A stretch of 64,000 nucleotides of DNA from Trichobilharzia regenti (lineage: Eukaryota > Platyhelminthes > Trematoda > Strigeidida > Schistosomatidae). Positions 24,291-35,812 of the stretch are shown piece by piece. The notes under the pieces were generated by a model. The model was not told where the DNA came from, did not search any database, and saw nothing but the letters and a program-made list of their open reading frames with translations. The stretch's first letter is position 1. Each line of letters starts with the position of its first letter. The stretch is from assembly GCA_944472135.2 (NCBI GenBank), contig OX235264.1:85818319-85882318 (forward strand), written 5' to 3'. The translations under genes were made by a program, and so were the position numbers.

Positions 24291-24920
24291 ATAAATACAT
24301 TTAATTGTGATCCAGTAGTTCTGGGTGGTTTGACTATTTCGGCATATGCAGCTAATCATATGTAGACGGAACTTAGTGGTTTACTATATTAACACAACTA
24401 TGCTCTCGTAAAATTGATCTCAGTAAAGAGTCGTTTCGTGTTTGCCTTATTGTACTCGCGGTTGAAAGGCGGAATAGTAAAATCAAACAAGTACAACTTA
24501 GGTTCCTAAATATGACGACTCCTTTCAAGGACTAGTTAGTTTACAATTATTAATAACTTGATTTCAGGAATTACTCAAAAAGAATATTTCTATATTCCAA
24601 CTTATGTCTTATTATAAACAAGAATGTCAGTTGTAAAGTTGATTTTTACTGTGTATCCAGAAGCAGCTTTATTCCTAAGGAAATAAGTTTTCTTCTATAT
24701 AGTCACTCTAAAAATTATCGAATTTTCTTCTAAGACTTGCAGTGGTTCCAGTTTGTTGGTAGTAGGACTTGCGTGAATAGTTGAATTTTGTTTGTGTATG
24801 TAATAATAACATTGTCATATGCTGGAGATCGCTGACTGGCTTAATCGTACTCAACTACTTGATAGTTCATGACAAATTCCCCTTTTAACATAGAGGAAAT
24901 CAAAAGTGAAGGGCAGCGAA
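24291..24920. other. No gene recognised
   Basis: AT-rich, short frames only. Confidence 0.4.
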
Positions 24921-25360
24921 GAGACTTTTCAACAAATTTATTATGAAGCTGTACAATCGTATATATGTATGGTTTTAAAAAAGTTATATCAGGTGAGGGA
25001 AATGAATCATAGATGTGAATGCATAAAATAATAGTATGAAATGCAATTAGAATGTTTGTGATTATAATCATAGTTAATTGTCAGGTGGTAAAACAATTAA
25101 TGTCATATATAGAATAGTTCATAGGATGTGTAGAACTTGGAAGGTGTGTGCAATTATAGGATTAGCAGGCAAAGCGAATGAAAATAAAAACGTTACGTAA
25201 AATGGTGTGAAATTTGATAACAGCATTTAACGTTGCGAAACAGTATTGATTTAGAATGACAGTTGAAACGAGTGAAATAATACCGGGGACAGTTCAGGGT
25301 GAGAATAGTAACAGTAACAATTGACGTAATAAAGGAAGAGTAATTAAAGTAAACAGACAA
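24921..25360 (-). mobile_element. Single PLE 3'-end fragment, family B
   Basis: Follows the arm of the palindrome at 49258-50449 through the blocks CAACAAATTTATTAT, ATCTGGTGAGGGAA-like, TGTGATTATAATCAT and ATGTCATATATAGAAT. The minus-strand frame 25071-24841 gives MIIITNILIAFHTII, the same untranslated-region frame as in the palindrome arms. It has no inverted partner here. Confidence 0.65.
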
Positions 25361-25563
25361 AACCAGAAAATTCGTAGTTGTTTCTATGGGTTACTGACAT
25401 ATTTACACAGATCGTGTTTGAATGTGACTCCATTCACTACAGCAAAGTGTACATTCCTCTGGAAATCCAGCTGGAGCGTAGGTGTGAGGTGTGATAACTG
25501 ATTTTCAGGTGAGTTGTTTATATGGTATTACATAGTGAGTGTCTATCAATCCAGTTTCCCGAC

Positions 25564-25600
<37 letters not shown>

Positions 25601-25973
25601 ACATTAGAGACGTATATTCAGACGCTCTACCATGCTCATAAATTGCCTGTGTAGAGCTGTCGTAAAAGTCCCTTAAGTGCTAAAATTTTCCGTTCCTATA
25701 ATAAATTTACATCCTTCAACAGAAGTCTGAAGTTCACCCGAAACTGAAAGACGTCTTATCTTAGCTCTTCCTCATACATAAACCGTTCTATCCCCTCCTA
25801 TGGTTTTAGTTATATAGGGTGTACGACCAAACAGGTTTGTCTACGAATTTGAGGATGTTTCCGAGCTTGGTTCAGTAAGCCTAAAATCAACTACATAAAA
25901 AGTCCACTTCTATCATACTTGGTAGATAAAGGATATCGTATTGTTTCTAAAATAGCCTTTACGGTTATATAAC
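25361..25973. other. No gene; contains a (TA)n run
   Basis: A (TA)n microsatellite lies at 25567-25598. Nothing else recognised. Confidence 0.5.
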
Positions 25974-25984
25974 ACAATACTAAG
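25974..25984. repeat. Left 11-bp direct repeat flanking palindrome 1
   Basis: ACAATACTAAG, repeated at 27438-27448. It abuts the left arm exactly, as a target-site duplication would. Confidence 0.75.
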
Positions 25985-27414
25985 TTTAAAACAAGCAATA
26001 AAGGTTAATAAAGCAGGATTTAATGAATTCATCAAATTTCGGTAGAACTCGTCAGCTGAATACTCTACATACACGGATATATATACTTTTGAAATTACAT
26101 TGGGAGATATAAGACTGATAAGTTGAATACTCTACATACACGAATATATATACTTTTGAAATTACATTGGGAGATATAAGACTGATAAGTAAACAAACTA
26201 CATTGAATTAATCATGCAGAGAGACAGGTGCGAATATTTTCCAGGTCATGTTCAAATAGATAAGGGGAGAGAGAGTATGAGAGATCAAAATTAAGATAAA
26301 TGGCATAACGCTTCAATTGCATCACTTAGATAAACAATTAGTCACTAGGGTATATAAGGAGAATTGCAAACAGACTAATATCAATAGTAATAGTTATAAT
26401 AACAGTTTTAATAGTGTTGAAGTGAGTTAAGATAATCTTATTGATAAAGCATAGTTTTAGATGAATCAAGAATAATGGTAATAATAATAACAATAATAGT
26501 AAGAAGAAGAAGAGGTAGAATAATAACAAGTAGAGAATAAAACGTATTACCATGGTAGATTAAGAGTTACGACCATCTCCTTTTGTATACAGAGAGCTGG
26601 TTTATAAATTCGAATTGCACAAGCCTCTGCAATTGCAAGCATCTTCTTGTTTCTTTGTTTGCTGACAATGGTAAATGACTTGACGGCGTCGATTACGGAC
26701 ATGATATCGACGCCGTCAAGTCATTTACCATTGTCAGCAAACAAAGAAACAAGAAGATGCTTGCAATTGCAGAGGCTTGTGCAATTCGAATTTATAAACC
26801 AGCTCTCTGTATACAAAAGGAGATGGTCGTAACTCTTAATCTACCATGGTAATACGTTTTATTCTCTACTTGTTATTATTCTACCTCTTCTTCTTCTTAC
26901 TATTATTGTTATTATTATTACCATTATTCTTGATTCATCTAAAACTATGCTTTATCAATAAGATTATCTTAACTCACTTCAACACTATTAAAACTGTTAT
27001 TATAACTATTACTATTGATATTAGTCTGTTTGCAATTCTCCTTATATACCCTAGTGACTAATTGTTTATCTAAGTGATGCAATTGAAGCGTTATGCCATT
27101 TATCTTAATTTTGATCTCTCATACTCTCTCTCCCCTTATCTATTTGAACATGACCTGGAAAATATTCGCACCTGTCTCTCTGCATGATTAATTCAATGTA
27201 GTTTGTTTACTTATCAGTCTTATATCTCCCAATGTAATTTCAAAAGTATATATATTCGTGTATGTAGAGTATTCAACTTATCAGTCTTATATCTCCCAAT
27301 GTAATTTCAAAAGTATATATATCCGTGTATGTAGAGTATTCAGCTGACGAGTTCTACCGAAATTTGATGAATTCATTAAATCCTGCTTTATTAACCTTTA
27401 TTGCTTGTTTTAAA
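25985..27414. mobile_element. Palindromic PLE insertion 1 (family A)
   Basis: Two head-to-head copies of a 5'-truncated PLE 3' end. Arms 25985-26693 (-) and 26706-27414 (+) are 709 bp each, match position for position (coordinates sum to 53399), and share an internal 63-bp tandem duplication (right arm about 27210-27335). The 12-base centre plus the right arm is continuous with the endonuclease frame seen at 36470-36635 (DYGHDIDAVKSF). No mismatch was found in the stretches compared, including a shared 71-codon frame (26338-26553 and 26846-27061), which is untranslated-region sequence rather than a gene. Confidence 0.85.
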
Positions 27415-27437
27415 TTCGTATCGGGAAATAAATGTTT

Positions 27438-27448
27438 ACAATACTAAG
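27438..27448. repeat. Right 11-bp direct repeat flanking palindrome 1
   Basis: ACAATACTAAG again, 23 bases beyond the right arm. The extra 23 bases are on this side only. Confidence 0.7.
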
Positions 27449-27543
27449 TGATTATCACTCACACTGTATCCACGTCTTCTACATATAACTGAAGCTGTTT
27501 CAATAATATCAGTAAAAAGATTGAGCATTGTGGATTAGATCAA

Positions 27544-27717
27544 ATAAAGTACAATTATATTTCAATAGTTTACACACATTGATAAGTTTTGTCATTGGCA
27601 ATATTTCGAGCGAAACAATTCCAACAGTGGTGTGAACACGGGCAGTAATTTTGCTCGAAATATTACCAACAAAACTTATCATTGTGTGTAAACTATTGAA
27701 ATATAATTATACTTTAT
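27544..27717. mobile_element. 174-bp fold-back (MITE-like) element
   Basis: Arms 27544-27611 and 27653-27717 are inverted copies (AATTATATTTCAATAGTTTA and its complement) with a few differences, around a 41-base loop. No coding capacity. Confidence 0.75.
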
Positions 27718-28345
27718 CTGTTTCAATAAAATCAATTAAACCATAACTTTCTATTTAAAAAGAACACGTTCAGGTATTGTTCCTACCGTGGCCAAAATTA
27801 GATTAAGATTTCTCCCCTCCAAAAGTCGCAGTTCATCTTTTCTCTTTTTCTTTTCCTTTGTCTGTTATTTTATGTTTCCTTTTGTCTTCCTCTCAACAGT
27901 TTTGGTCACAATGTTTTATAACTTAAACCCTTCATTCTAGCATTTCTTTTCAACACTATCGAATTTTCCAATTATATTATCCCGACTGATTATTCGTCAT
28001 ATTTTCTTTTTTCACAATATGTGACCCTATCATTTTCCATGTTGATTAATTCATGATGAACTATTCACCACAGTCTTACTATGTTCTCTTTAATGCATAA
28101 TGTTTTACTATTTACCGACACCTTTTATAAGCTTTAACTGACTGGCCAATTTTTCCTCCTCACATTGTAAGAATCTTTTATGACAAATCACCATCATCGT
28201 CTCGCTTTTCACTATATTTTGTAATTGGAGCCAGCCAAGCATTTTTGCCACGTTAATATTACTTATTTTGTCATCTTGTAACTAATCCGTTATTCTACTT
28301 TGAAGTGAATCCGCCGCATAACTAGTCATTATTGTAACAAGTACT
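27718..28345. other. Pyrimidine-rich spacer, no gene seen
   Basis: T/C-rich on the + strand between about 27820 and 28200. No frame or repeat match recognised. Confidence 0.4.
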
Positions 28346-28530
28346 GTGCGTCGGTGGCACACCGGTTAGGACTCTCGCCGACCATGCATATGGTCCGGGG
28401 TTCGAGCCCCCGCCGACGCACACCTGGTATCTATGGTCGGCCTGCGAAATGCGGGCTACTGATATCACATGCTGAAAATTCCATACTTGTACCAAAAATA
28501 CGGTGCGGAATCAAGCTGTAATAAAAAAAT
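28346..28530 (+). mobile_element. tRNA-derived SINE, family 2, best-preserved copy
   Basis: The head still folds like a tRNA. GTGCGTCGG pairs with CCGACGCAC (9 bp), a T-arm CGGGG-TTCGAGC-CCCCG is perfect with the B box inside it, and GACCAT-GCAT-ATGGTC forms a hairpin where an anticodon arm would be. The A-box-like sequence is TGGCACACCGGTTAGG. A 105-base body shared with 23402-23590 ends in an A run. It is a pol III retroposon, not a working tRNA gene. Confidence 0.8.
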
Positions 28531-28619
28531 GAAAGAAAGCTAATATATTGAAAAGAATATTCTTTGTCCAGAACTACTTTTACATTTTTTTCATTCTACA
28601 ACACTACATAAACTAAATT

Positions 28620-28975
28620 TTCTTGGAATTTCTATGCTGTCCGGTGGCTGCAACCTCTGAGTGAGAAACGGAGCTGAAGGACAGAATATCCAAGACAGGA
28701 AATTAGACATGTTAAAGTCCTTCCACTCAGTGAATAACATGGTAAATACATTCAAATTTGAGTGAGAGAAAAAAAGGCTAATAGATAATATGAGGCTGAC
28801 TCTGACAACCTGCAAAATATTAACACCATCAAAACGTGGAGATTCTGAACTTTTATAGAGGAAAAGAATTCCCAGTGGTGCTGTGCTTGGAACGATAACT
28901 TGGATAATCCACAAATTCACTAGCTTGTACAACCCAAATTGTTATATTTAATAAACGTTACAATGTTGTGTTAAA
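28620..28975 (-). repeat. Dispersed ~340-bp repeat, copy 1
   Basis: Complementary copy of 31235-31550, with diagnostic blocks AACGTTTATTAAATATAACA, CAAAACGTGGAGATTCTGAA and TTCAAATTTGAGTGAGAGA. On the minus strand it holds a 113-codon frame (28932-28591) that the other copy does not keep open, so I do not call it a gene. Confidence 0.65.
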
Positions 28976-29995
28976 TTATTTTCATTTAGTCGGACTAGGG
29001 GATTTCTCTTTTTTAGTTTCACTTGATTGAGACAACTAGTAGTTGCTGGTATACGAGTTCCGATGTGGGACATTTCGATTATGACTCTGATGCCGATATG
29101 ATGTTATTTAGTAGGTGGCGGTTAGCAATAGAATTCACTCGATATCTAACAGCATATTATGTTTATTGTAGAAGGCATTTTTCATCAGGAAACAGAAGCA
29201 AATAGATAATTACTAATAATCAAGAACTACATGGATATTTCCTCGAAATGGCACGACTCTATTCAGCATCCAGCCAGAGCGTCATATTTGTCAATTGTCA
29301 CGTTATTGTTCAATTAAGTGACTCACATTTCATTCTAGCTTATGTCAGTTTGTTTAATTTAGTCCATGAATTTTTCGAAACGAGTAACCGTGCTAGTTGA
29401 TGTGTAGTAAACTTGCATAAAATTTTTGTGCTGCAACTTTTTGAAACACGTACTTCTTACCATACCCAAAGGAACCAATCTGCCTATATATATATATATA
29501 TATGTACGAATGCTGTAACGTTATATAATTAATTGGTCTCTGATAATATCTTGATCTACTCACTAGTCTGTTTTGGCGTTGATGTTTCGTAATTTTGAGA
29601 ATATTCCTCTGAATGTATTTGCACGTGTGCGATAAAACTCAACATTCACCAATTTGTGAAAAAGGTCATATAGTTCATTTTATCCAGATCCTTTACTTAC
29701 TTTACTTCGGCTATCTCCTACGGGAGGATGAGCCGGCTTCATGAACATCTCGAATCATCGCTGCCCAGGTGCGGCGATAGTTGTTTGTAAGAGATCCTTT
29801 AGCAATAAATACTAACCTTTCTTTGATCTTCTACTAACACTGATTTATTTCATCAGTGGAGTTTCATTATATTCATAAATCTCCTTAAATAGTTTCTGAT
29901 TTCTTGTATTCTTCTATACCCACATCATTTTTAGGTATTATTTAGAGCTTCTCCTTGATAATTTAAAGGTGTTAGGTCTACCTTTTTTAACGAGA
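28976..29995. other. No gene recognised
   Basis: Contains a short (TA)n at about 29484-29503. Near 29695-29790 is a block (GGCTATCTCCTACGGGAGG) that may belong to the leader of the non-LTR family at 31.6-33 kb. Confidence 0.35.
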
Positions 29996-30185
29996 CCAAC
30001 CATCTCTGTCGTACACATGACATCCAGTTGTCGACCAAATAGTGTGTGTACTGCTCAACAGTCCACTCTGTCCTCATTTATGGCTGTGAGCCTTGGCCAG
30101 TGAGAGTGGAAGACATGAAAAGGCTAGCTGTCTTTGATCATGGCTGCCTGCGTTAAATGGTATATAAAAGGTGACCAGTCACTCA
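29996..30185 (+). mobile_element. Short fragment of the non-LTR RT family of 31.6-33 kb
   Basis: Gives VHSVLIYGCEPWPVRVEDMK and RLAVFDHGCLR, matching the thumb region after 32430 (SCETWPLRVEDLK, VTVFDHRCL). About 120 bases are clearly related. Confidence 0.7.
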
Positions 30186-31180
30186 AGGAAACCAACGAGA
30201 AACGCAATTTATAACTTCAGTTAATCACTACTTGACATATATCATTCCCAGTGGGATTATAATAAATTCATTTTGTGAATCTCTATCACCCTTAAGGCTG
30301 ACACGCGCCAATCTTAGTTGATTTCTAAGATTGTGACTACTCTACTAAATACCTCATATTTCTCTTAGTAATTCTATGTTGTTTAAATTTTATTTACTTT
30401 AGATGCCTAGAAGTTAACCTTTGATGAATACGAAAAGGAGTCGAAGTTCGTAAATAATTCTAATACTTTATTTAACACTTTATCTCACTGAAAATAAGTG
30501 CCTTTGCTAAACCATGCCATTTGTTGGGATAAGTAGATATGAAGTTGTCAGTTAATGTATAAAAAGAAAACATAAAGGATAATGTATAACATCAAACATA
30601 TTAAGACAAACTATCACGAATCCATGGGAAATGTCTTTCATGAACACCACGTTAACTGATTACAAAGAACAGGATTTGTGGTGGGAATTAGTACTGACCA
30701 AAGAGCGTGCACCGAATTTTTCCGTAGTTAAAACTATAACGCCTAACTAAACTGATAATAATAATAATACTCTGTTAATCGGTGGGTTTCGTAATAATGT
30801 TAAATTCTACTGTAAATATGTGGAAATCAATCCACTAACTCAGATAATTCTATTTCTACAGTTTTATCACACTACTTTGTTATTTAATAAAGTACGACAT
30901 CTAGTAAAAATCATAGATACTTCTACGATGTTTTACAGATTTTGGATACATGAAGGTGAAGTGGGTAAACTAAATGTCTTTGAACAAGGTCGTTTATAGG
31001 TAATTTCTGAATAGTCTGATATATGTTAACTAATATGCAGATAGCCACGTAGGTGAACACTGCTATTTTCAAAAGGATCAAAATAAGGCTACACTTCGAC
31101 TTTATACAAATTCATACATCAACATTTAAACTGTTGTCCAAAGGTAGCTGATTTTTGAAGAAGAATATACTCAGGATATT

Positions 31181-31225
<45 letters not shown>

Positions 31226-31234
31226 AATGCAACA
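30186..31234. other. No gene recognised
   Basis: AT-rich. A (TA)n microsatellite runs 31184-31222. Confidence 0.45.
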
Positions 31235-31550
31235 TTGGAACGTTTATTAAATATAACATAATTTGGGTTCTGCAGGCTTGTGAATTTGGGGTTCCTCCAA
31301 GTTATCGTTTTAGCACAACCCTGCAGGCAATTCTTCGCAAGCTTCTGAAGTTTCTTTTCCACTAAGAAAGTTCAGAATCTCCACGTTTTGATGATGGTAA
31401 TATTTTGCAAATTGTCAGTGTCAGCCTCATATCATCCATTAACCTTTTTTCTCTCACTTAAATTTGAATGTGTTTATCATGCTAATCACTGAGTAGAAGT
31501 CTAATTTCCTGTCTTAGAGAATCTGTCCTTCCGGTCCGTTTTTCACTCTT
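31235..31550 (+). repeat. Dispersed ~340-bp repeat, copy 2
   Basis: Plus-strand counterpart of 28620-28975, with stops in the corresponding frame. It lies directly upstream of the RT fragment that follows. Confidence 0.65.
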
Positions 31551-31624
31551 ACTTAAAAAATTCATGAAATCTGTTTTAAGTTAGATCACAAACTGACATC
31601 AGATACAGATCCACTGGTAACTGG

Positions 31625-32930
31625 GATGTATTGTAAAACTGTTTTCTCCGGGTTTGCGACTCTTCAGCAGTAAGTGCATATGGCCCCACTTAGGATCGAT
31701 ATTGATCATATCTTTACCCTCCGACAGATTCTAGAACATAAGCATTCCTACCGGCGTCCAACAATCATTATATTTCTTGAACTAAAGGCGGAATTTGATT
31801 CTGTCGACTGAGAGATTCTATGGCGATGCTTGACTGTAAAGGGAATGCCGAGAAAATACATTGCACTGGTCAAGGCACTCTACTCGAACTCATGCAGTCA
31901 GCCAGTTGAGGGCTTACGGCGAGCTGTCATCTGAACTGATGACGACTAGTGGTGTCCGTCAAGGATGCCCATTATCCCCTTTTCTATTCAACTTCCTCAT
32001 AGATGTGTTAATGGACCTAACCTTAAGTGACTTCAGCGACTCAGGGATTGACTTGCTACCAGGGAATAATCTCGTTGACTTAGAATATGCAGACGATATA
32101 GTCCTTCTAGGCGAAGACGCTGACGAAATGCAGAGTCTTCTGAACACCTTGAGCTGCAATCTACGAATGTTTGGCATGCGATCAGCTCCGACCAAATGCA
32201 AGATGATGTTACAGGACTGGACTACACCGACTCCTAGATTAGAAATAGGAAGTGAAGTGGTAGAGCACGTTGACCGCTTCACTTATTTGGGAAGTACCAT
32301 CAGTCAGTGCCAACGTGTTGATCACTGACGAAATCTCAGCACGGATACAGAGGTCTAGTTTCGCATATGCCAGTTTACGCCGTCTCTGGTGTAGACGTGA
32401 TATCCGACTATCGACGAAAGGGCGGGTGTACTGCCCGTCAGTCCGCTCCGTCCTCCTTCGTGACTAGCTGTGAGACCTGGCCATTGAGAGTGGAAGACTT
32501 GAAAAGAGTAACTGTCTTTGATCATAGGTGCCTGCCTGCGTTCTATCTCCCGTGTGAAGTGGTATAATAAGGTGAGCAATATTGAGGTTAGGCGTCCGTC
32601 CAGTGCTAGGTAAGCAGGGGAAATCAATCGACGAGGCTGTGAAGTTACATAGACTGAGATGGTTGGGGCATGTGTTATGTATGCCTAGTCATCGCCTTCC
32701 TCGACAATGGGCAATGTTAGCAGACATAGGGTCAGGCTGGAAGAGAGCTAGTGGCGGTCAAACCAAAACATGGCCTCACCAGTCAATGAAATCTACAACA
32801 GTTAGTCTAAGCCAGTCACGTAGGAAGGTGTAGACTTCCTGACTTGTTGGGGTCCTCGGGACGGTAAATCCAGTGGTTAAAAACAATTGGTGACATGGCT
32901 CAAAATCGTTCTCAATGGCTGGCTGGCGCA
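31625..32930 (+). pseudogene. Non-LTR retrotransposon RT, 5'-truncated, near-open
   Basis: Reverse transcriptase of a third non-LTR lineage. Upstream of 31861, translation gives IDHIFTLRQILEHK and FLELKAEFDSVD-stop-EILW (block A). The frame 31861-32328 carries SGVRQGCPLSPFLFNFLIDV (block B) and LEYADDIVLLGED (block C, the YADD catalytic motif). Frameshifted continuations give EISARIQRSSFAYASLRRLW, ETWPLRVEDLK, SIDEAVKLHRLRWLGHVL and KASGGQTKTW-like sequence to about 32830. The endonuclease is missing. A short piece of the same family lies at 30060-30170. Confidence 0.8.
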
Positions 32931-33210
32931 GATGCATCCACTCCTTGTGACTTATGATTTCCAATGAAACTGTTTTGTTCTTCGTTACTACTATTTCCTT
33001 TGTCTCACACCTCTGTTTACTGACTCTAATATGCATTTCTTCTACTTTCTTCTTTTGCTTTGTGTGCTACAAGGAGAGAGTGTGGCGACTTGAACTTCCG
33101 CACATATGTGCAAAGTTCTATGTCGAAGACAGACAGACAGGATTGATATCAGAACAAGGTCAAACAAAAACTTATCGTGTAGTAACCAGGATGGATTGCA
33201 ATAGCCGTTG
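32931..33210 (+). mobile_element. Likely 3' UTR of the preceding RT element
   Basis: Follows the RT tail without a break and ends near the start of a SINE. A GACA-repeat (ACAGACAGACAG) sits at about 33130. The boundary is uncertain. Confidence 0.4.
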
Positions 33211-33382
33211 GATTAGGTCCCAGCGGCTTAGTGGTATACGAGCTCGCCTTGTAACCAGAAGGCCCTGGGTTCGAATCCCGGTGGGTGCGTACTGATGAAG
33301 AGTCCCAAACTAGGACAAAACAGCTGTCCATTACTCCTAGGTTCTCTTATGCTCCTTTAACTGATGTCAGCTCATGATGAAG
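33211..33382 (+). mobile_element. Hammerhead-type SINE (Sm-alpha-like), copy 1
   Basis: Internal pol III promoter: A box in CAGCGGCTTAGTGG, B box GGTTCGAATCCC. Then CTGATGA, AGA, GTCC-loop-GGAC and AAAAC. The hammerhead core GAAAC has become AAAAC here. The tail ends TCAGCTCATGATGAA. Schistosome Sm-alpha repeats are known to encode hammerhead ribozymes; kinship is inferred from the shared core order. Confidence 0.8.
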
Positions 33383-34924
33383 TGCTGAGCCCTTTTTTAA
33401 ATGATATCAGTTAATTTTACCAGAAAAAAAAATCAAACTGGTTGTTTACACTAAGACAGTAGCGTCTTATTCAAAAAATGAAAATTTATTTTATGGTTAG
33501 AATATCAAGTTGACAAGAAAACGAATATAAAAAAGCATTTAAAAACAAGTTAATAATTACATCAGGTTAGGAGTTAAATACAACCAAGAAATAAAAGAGG
33601 AAAAAATAAATATTGCACTTTAGGGTGAGAGAAAAGGAGAACTAATTTAAATTATGCCCAACTTTGTAACTATACACTTCACTGAAAATCATTATGGTTT
33701 TCAAATAGGAATTACTGGTAAGGATTTGACTTGTAATGTTGAAGGATTCTTTCATTGAAGTGTATAAACTCACTTTGATAATATGCATTTATTTGACGTG
33801 GTTTTGTTTTAATGAATTAGGATAGTAATTTTGTGTATAGTTTGGAACAGTCAATAGTTCTGTGTACACAAGTAGCAAGAAGATAATTATCTATAAAAAG
33901 GAAAAACAATATACAATGTATATCTCAAATGATAAGTTGTCCTTCTAACATTTGTGATCAATACAAACTTGATTTACCTTGTGTATTGCTTTAAATTGTA
34001 TCATATAAAATTATAGACTAGTATTAATAACCTACATTTGATAAGTGGGGAAATGAATGATTGGTTTAGAAGACGCTTTTGAATCTTTTAGAAAGGGAGG
34101 GGAAAGTGGTTTCCATTACCAATCACTGTCAGTTAGACAGTTGGTTAAAAATTTGTACCTATGTGTATATCTGGGACTGAAGCCACTTTCATCGAATCGA
34201 TTAACAGGTGGTCTTTTGTTTGTTCACCATCAACATTTATTGGTGCACACTCTAAACTTCTACAAAGTCATGATACAGTACTATTGTAACCCAATGTCAC
34301 TCAAGAGTAAACTTTGTGATACTATCGGTGTTAATTTTCATTAAAACTTCAAGGATTTATCCCCATATTACTACAATAGCGAACATTGCTTGCATGTTTA
34401 CAGAGGAATTACTAACTTTGAAGCTGTTATTATGAGTAATCAACATAATTTGGAAGCAAGAAGAACATAAATAACCAAGAAATAAGTATATAAAGGATAG
34501 AGATTCAGGAGAAGATGAAAAGTCAAGCCGTGTACTGATATTCTGTGTATTGAATATTATATAAAGCTGCTTGGAATCTCTAAATCTTAACGCTAAAGGT
34601 AATCCAAGTCACCTAAGTGTTGTAACAGAGATTACCAATCATTTTAAAATCATATTTGCATAATGATTGGTTAGCTGCTTTTCTTGGTTCATTTATTCAT
34701 TAAATTTTCTAAGGCTACATTTCTGTCAGTTGATTAGATTTCGATGATTAATTTGGTGGATGGAAATATTTGTTGAGTGAGCTATTTAACTGCTGAGGAA
34801 AGTGTTTTAATACAGTCTAGGATGTGATTACTTTCATCAGTATTGATCTGCACTAATATCGTCTTCAATTTCTTTATTAGATGAGATCTGCTTTGAGAAT
34901 GATTCAAGATGAATAATGGACTTT
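33383..34924. other. No gene recognised
   Basis: AT-rich stretch downstream of the tetraspanin gene (which is on the minus strand). A frame at 34057-34344 (+) of 95 codons shows no family resemblance. Confidence 0.4.
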
Positions 34925-35324
34925 CAAGTGTTGGTTTGTAGGGATTTTGTTGATTGGTTACAGGATTTCATCATGAGCTGACATCAGTTAGAGAACCACT
35001 GGGAAACCTGGGAGTACTGGACAGCTGTTTCGTCCTAGTTTGGGACTCTTCATCACTACGCACCCACCACCGGGATTTGAACCCAGGGTCTTCTGGTTAC
35101 AAGGCGAGGTCGTATACCATTAAGCCACTGGGACCCGATCTAATGGCCCATGAATTCTAACTTCTGTCAATTCATGGCATAGCGCGACCCATAGCCAATG
35201 CCTTCGGAGAGTATTTGTTCTCACACCCGACCTGCTGCACCCTACTGGTCACGACTTCTCACTAGAACCCCAAGTAATTACCTACCTGAATAGGACAAGT
35301 CCCCACTGAGCATCTCATTGACAT
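34925..35324 (-). mobile_element. Hammerhead-type SINE, copy 2, with 5' extension
   Basis: Minus orientation. Core reads GTGATGA, AGA, GTCC-loop-GGAC, GAAAC; the first core base is changed. The A and B boxes are complementary to about 35070-35135. Beyond the head it carries a further ~180 bases (35140-35324) also seen in copy 7 (43160-43345), so the full repeat unit is longer than the tRNA-headed part. Confidence 0.75.
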
Positions 35325-35594
35325 TCAAGTGTTGGTTTGTAGGGATTTGATTGGTTACAGGATTTCATCATGGGTCGCGCTATGTCGTGAATGGAGAGAG
35401 GTTAGAATTCATGGGCAATTGGATCGGGTCCCAGTGGCTTAATGGAATACGAGCTTGCCTTGTAATCAGAAAGTCCTGGGTTCGAATCCCGGTGTATGCG
35501 TACTGATGAAGAGTCCCAAACTAGGACAAAACAGCTGTCCAGTACTCCCAGGTTTTCCAATGGTTCTCTAACTAATGTCAGCTCATGATGAAAT
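35325..35594 (+). mobile_element. Hammerhead-type SINE, copy 3
   Basis: Begins with the same tail-derived block as copy 2 (AAGTGTTGGTTTGTAGGGAT, at 34926 and 35328), then the GGGTCGCGCTATG extension, A box (GTGGCTTAATGG), B box (GGTTCGAATCC), CTGATGA-AGA-GTCC and AAAAC instead of GAAAC. The inverted tail in front makes it a chimaera of two copies. Confidence 0.75.
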
Positions 35595-35812
35595 AATTCA
35601 CTTTGTTCGTATTTTTGGTCTATTAGAATCTATTGAAAATGGTTAGTTGAGCACGGTCAGTCATCCAGTCTGGTGTCAAGCACATATATCTCATTGGTGT
35701 TCATTTTGATGAGCACGCACACTAGTAACTATATTTTGCGTTAATGTCATACATGATGGTCTTAAAATTAGCCTTGAATATTGTGATTGAGCAGATCCAA
35801 TTTGTAAATTAG

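Noticed and set aside
26338..27061. Identical 71-codon frames on opposite strands (26338-26553 and 26846-27061)
   Set aside because: They are mirror images of the same PLE 3' untranslated sequence in the palindrome arms, rich in Leu/Phe from (TTATTATTA)-type repeats.
28346..28424. Possible functional tRNA gene
   Set aside because: Good acceptor and T arms, but a 9-bp acceptor, no proper anticodon loop, and a SINE body shared with 23402-23590.
34057..34344. 95-codon frame downstream of the tetraspanin gene
   Set aside because: No recognised motif, no splice context, AT-rich surroundings; chance frame more likely.
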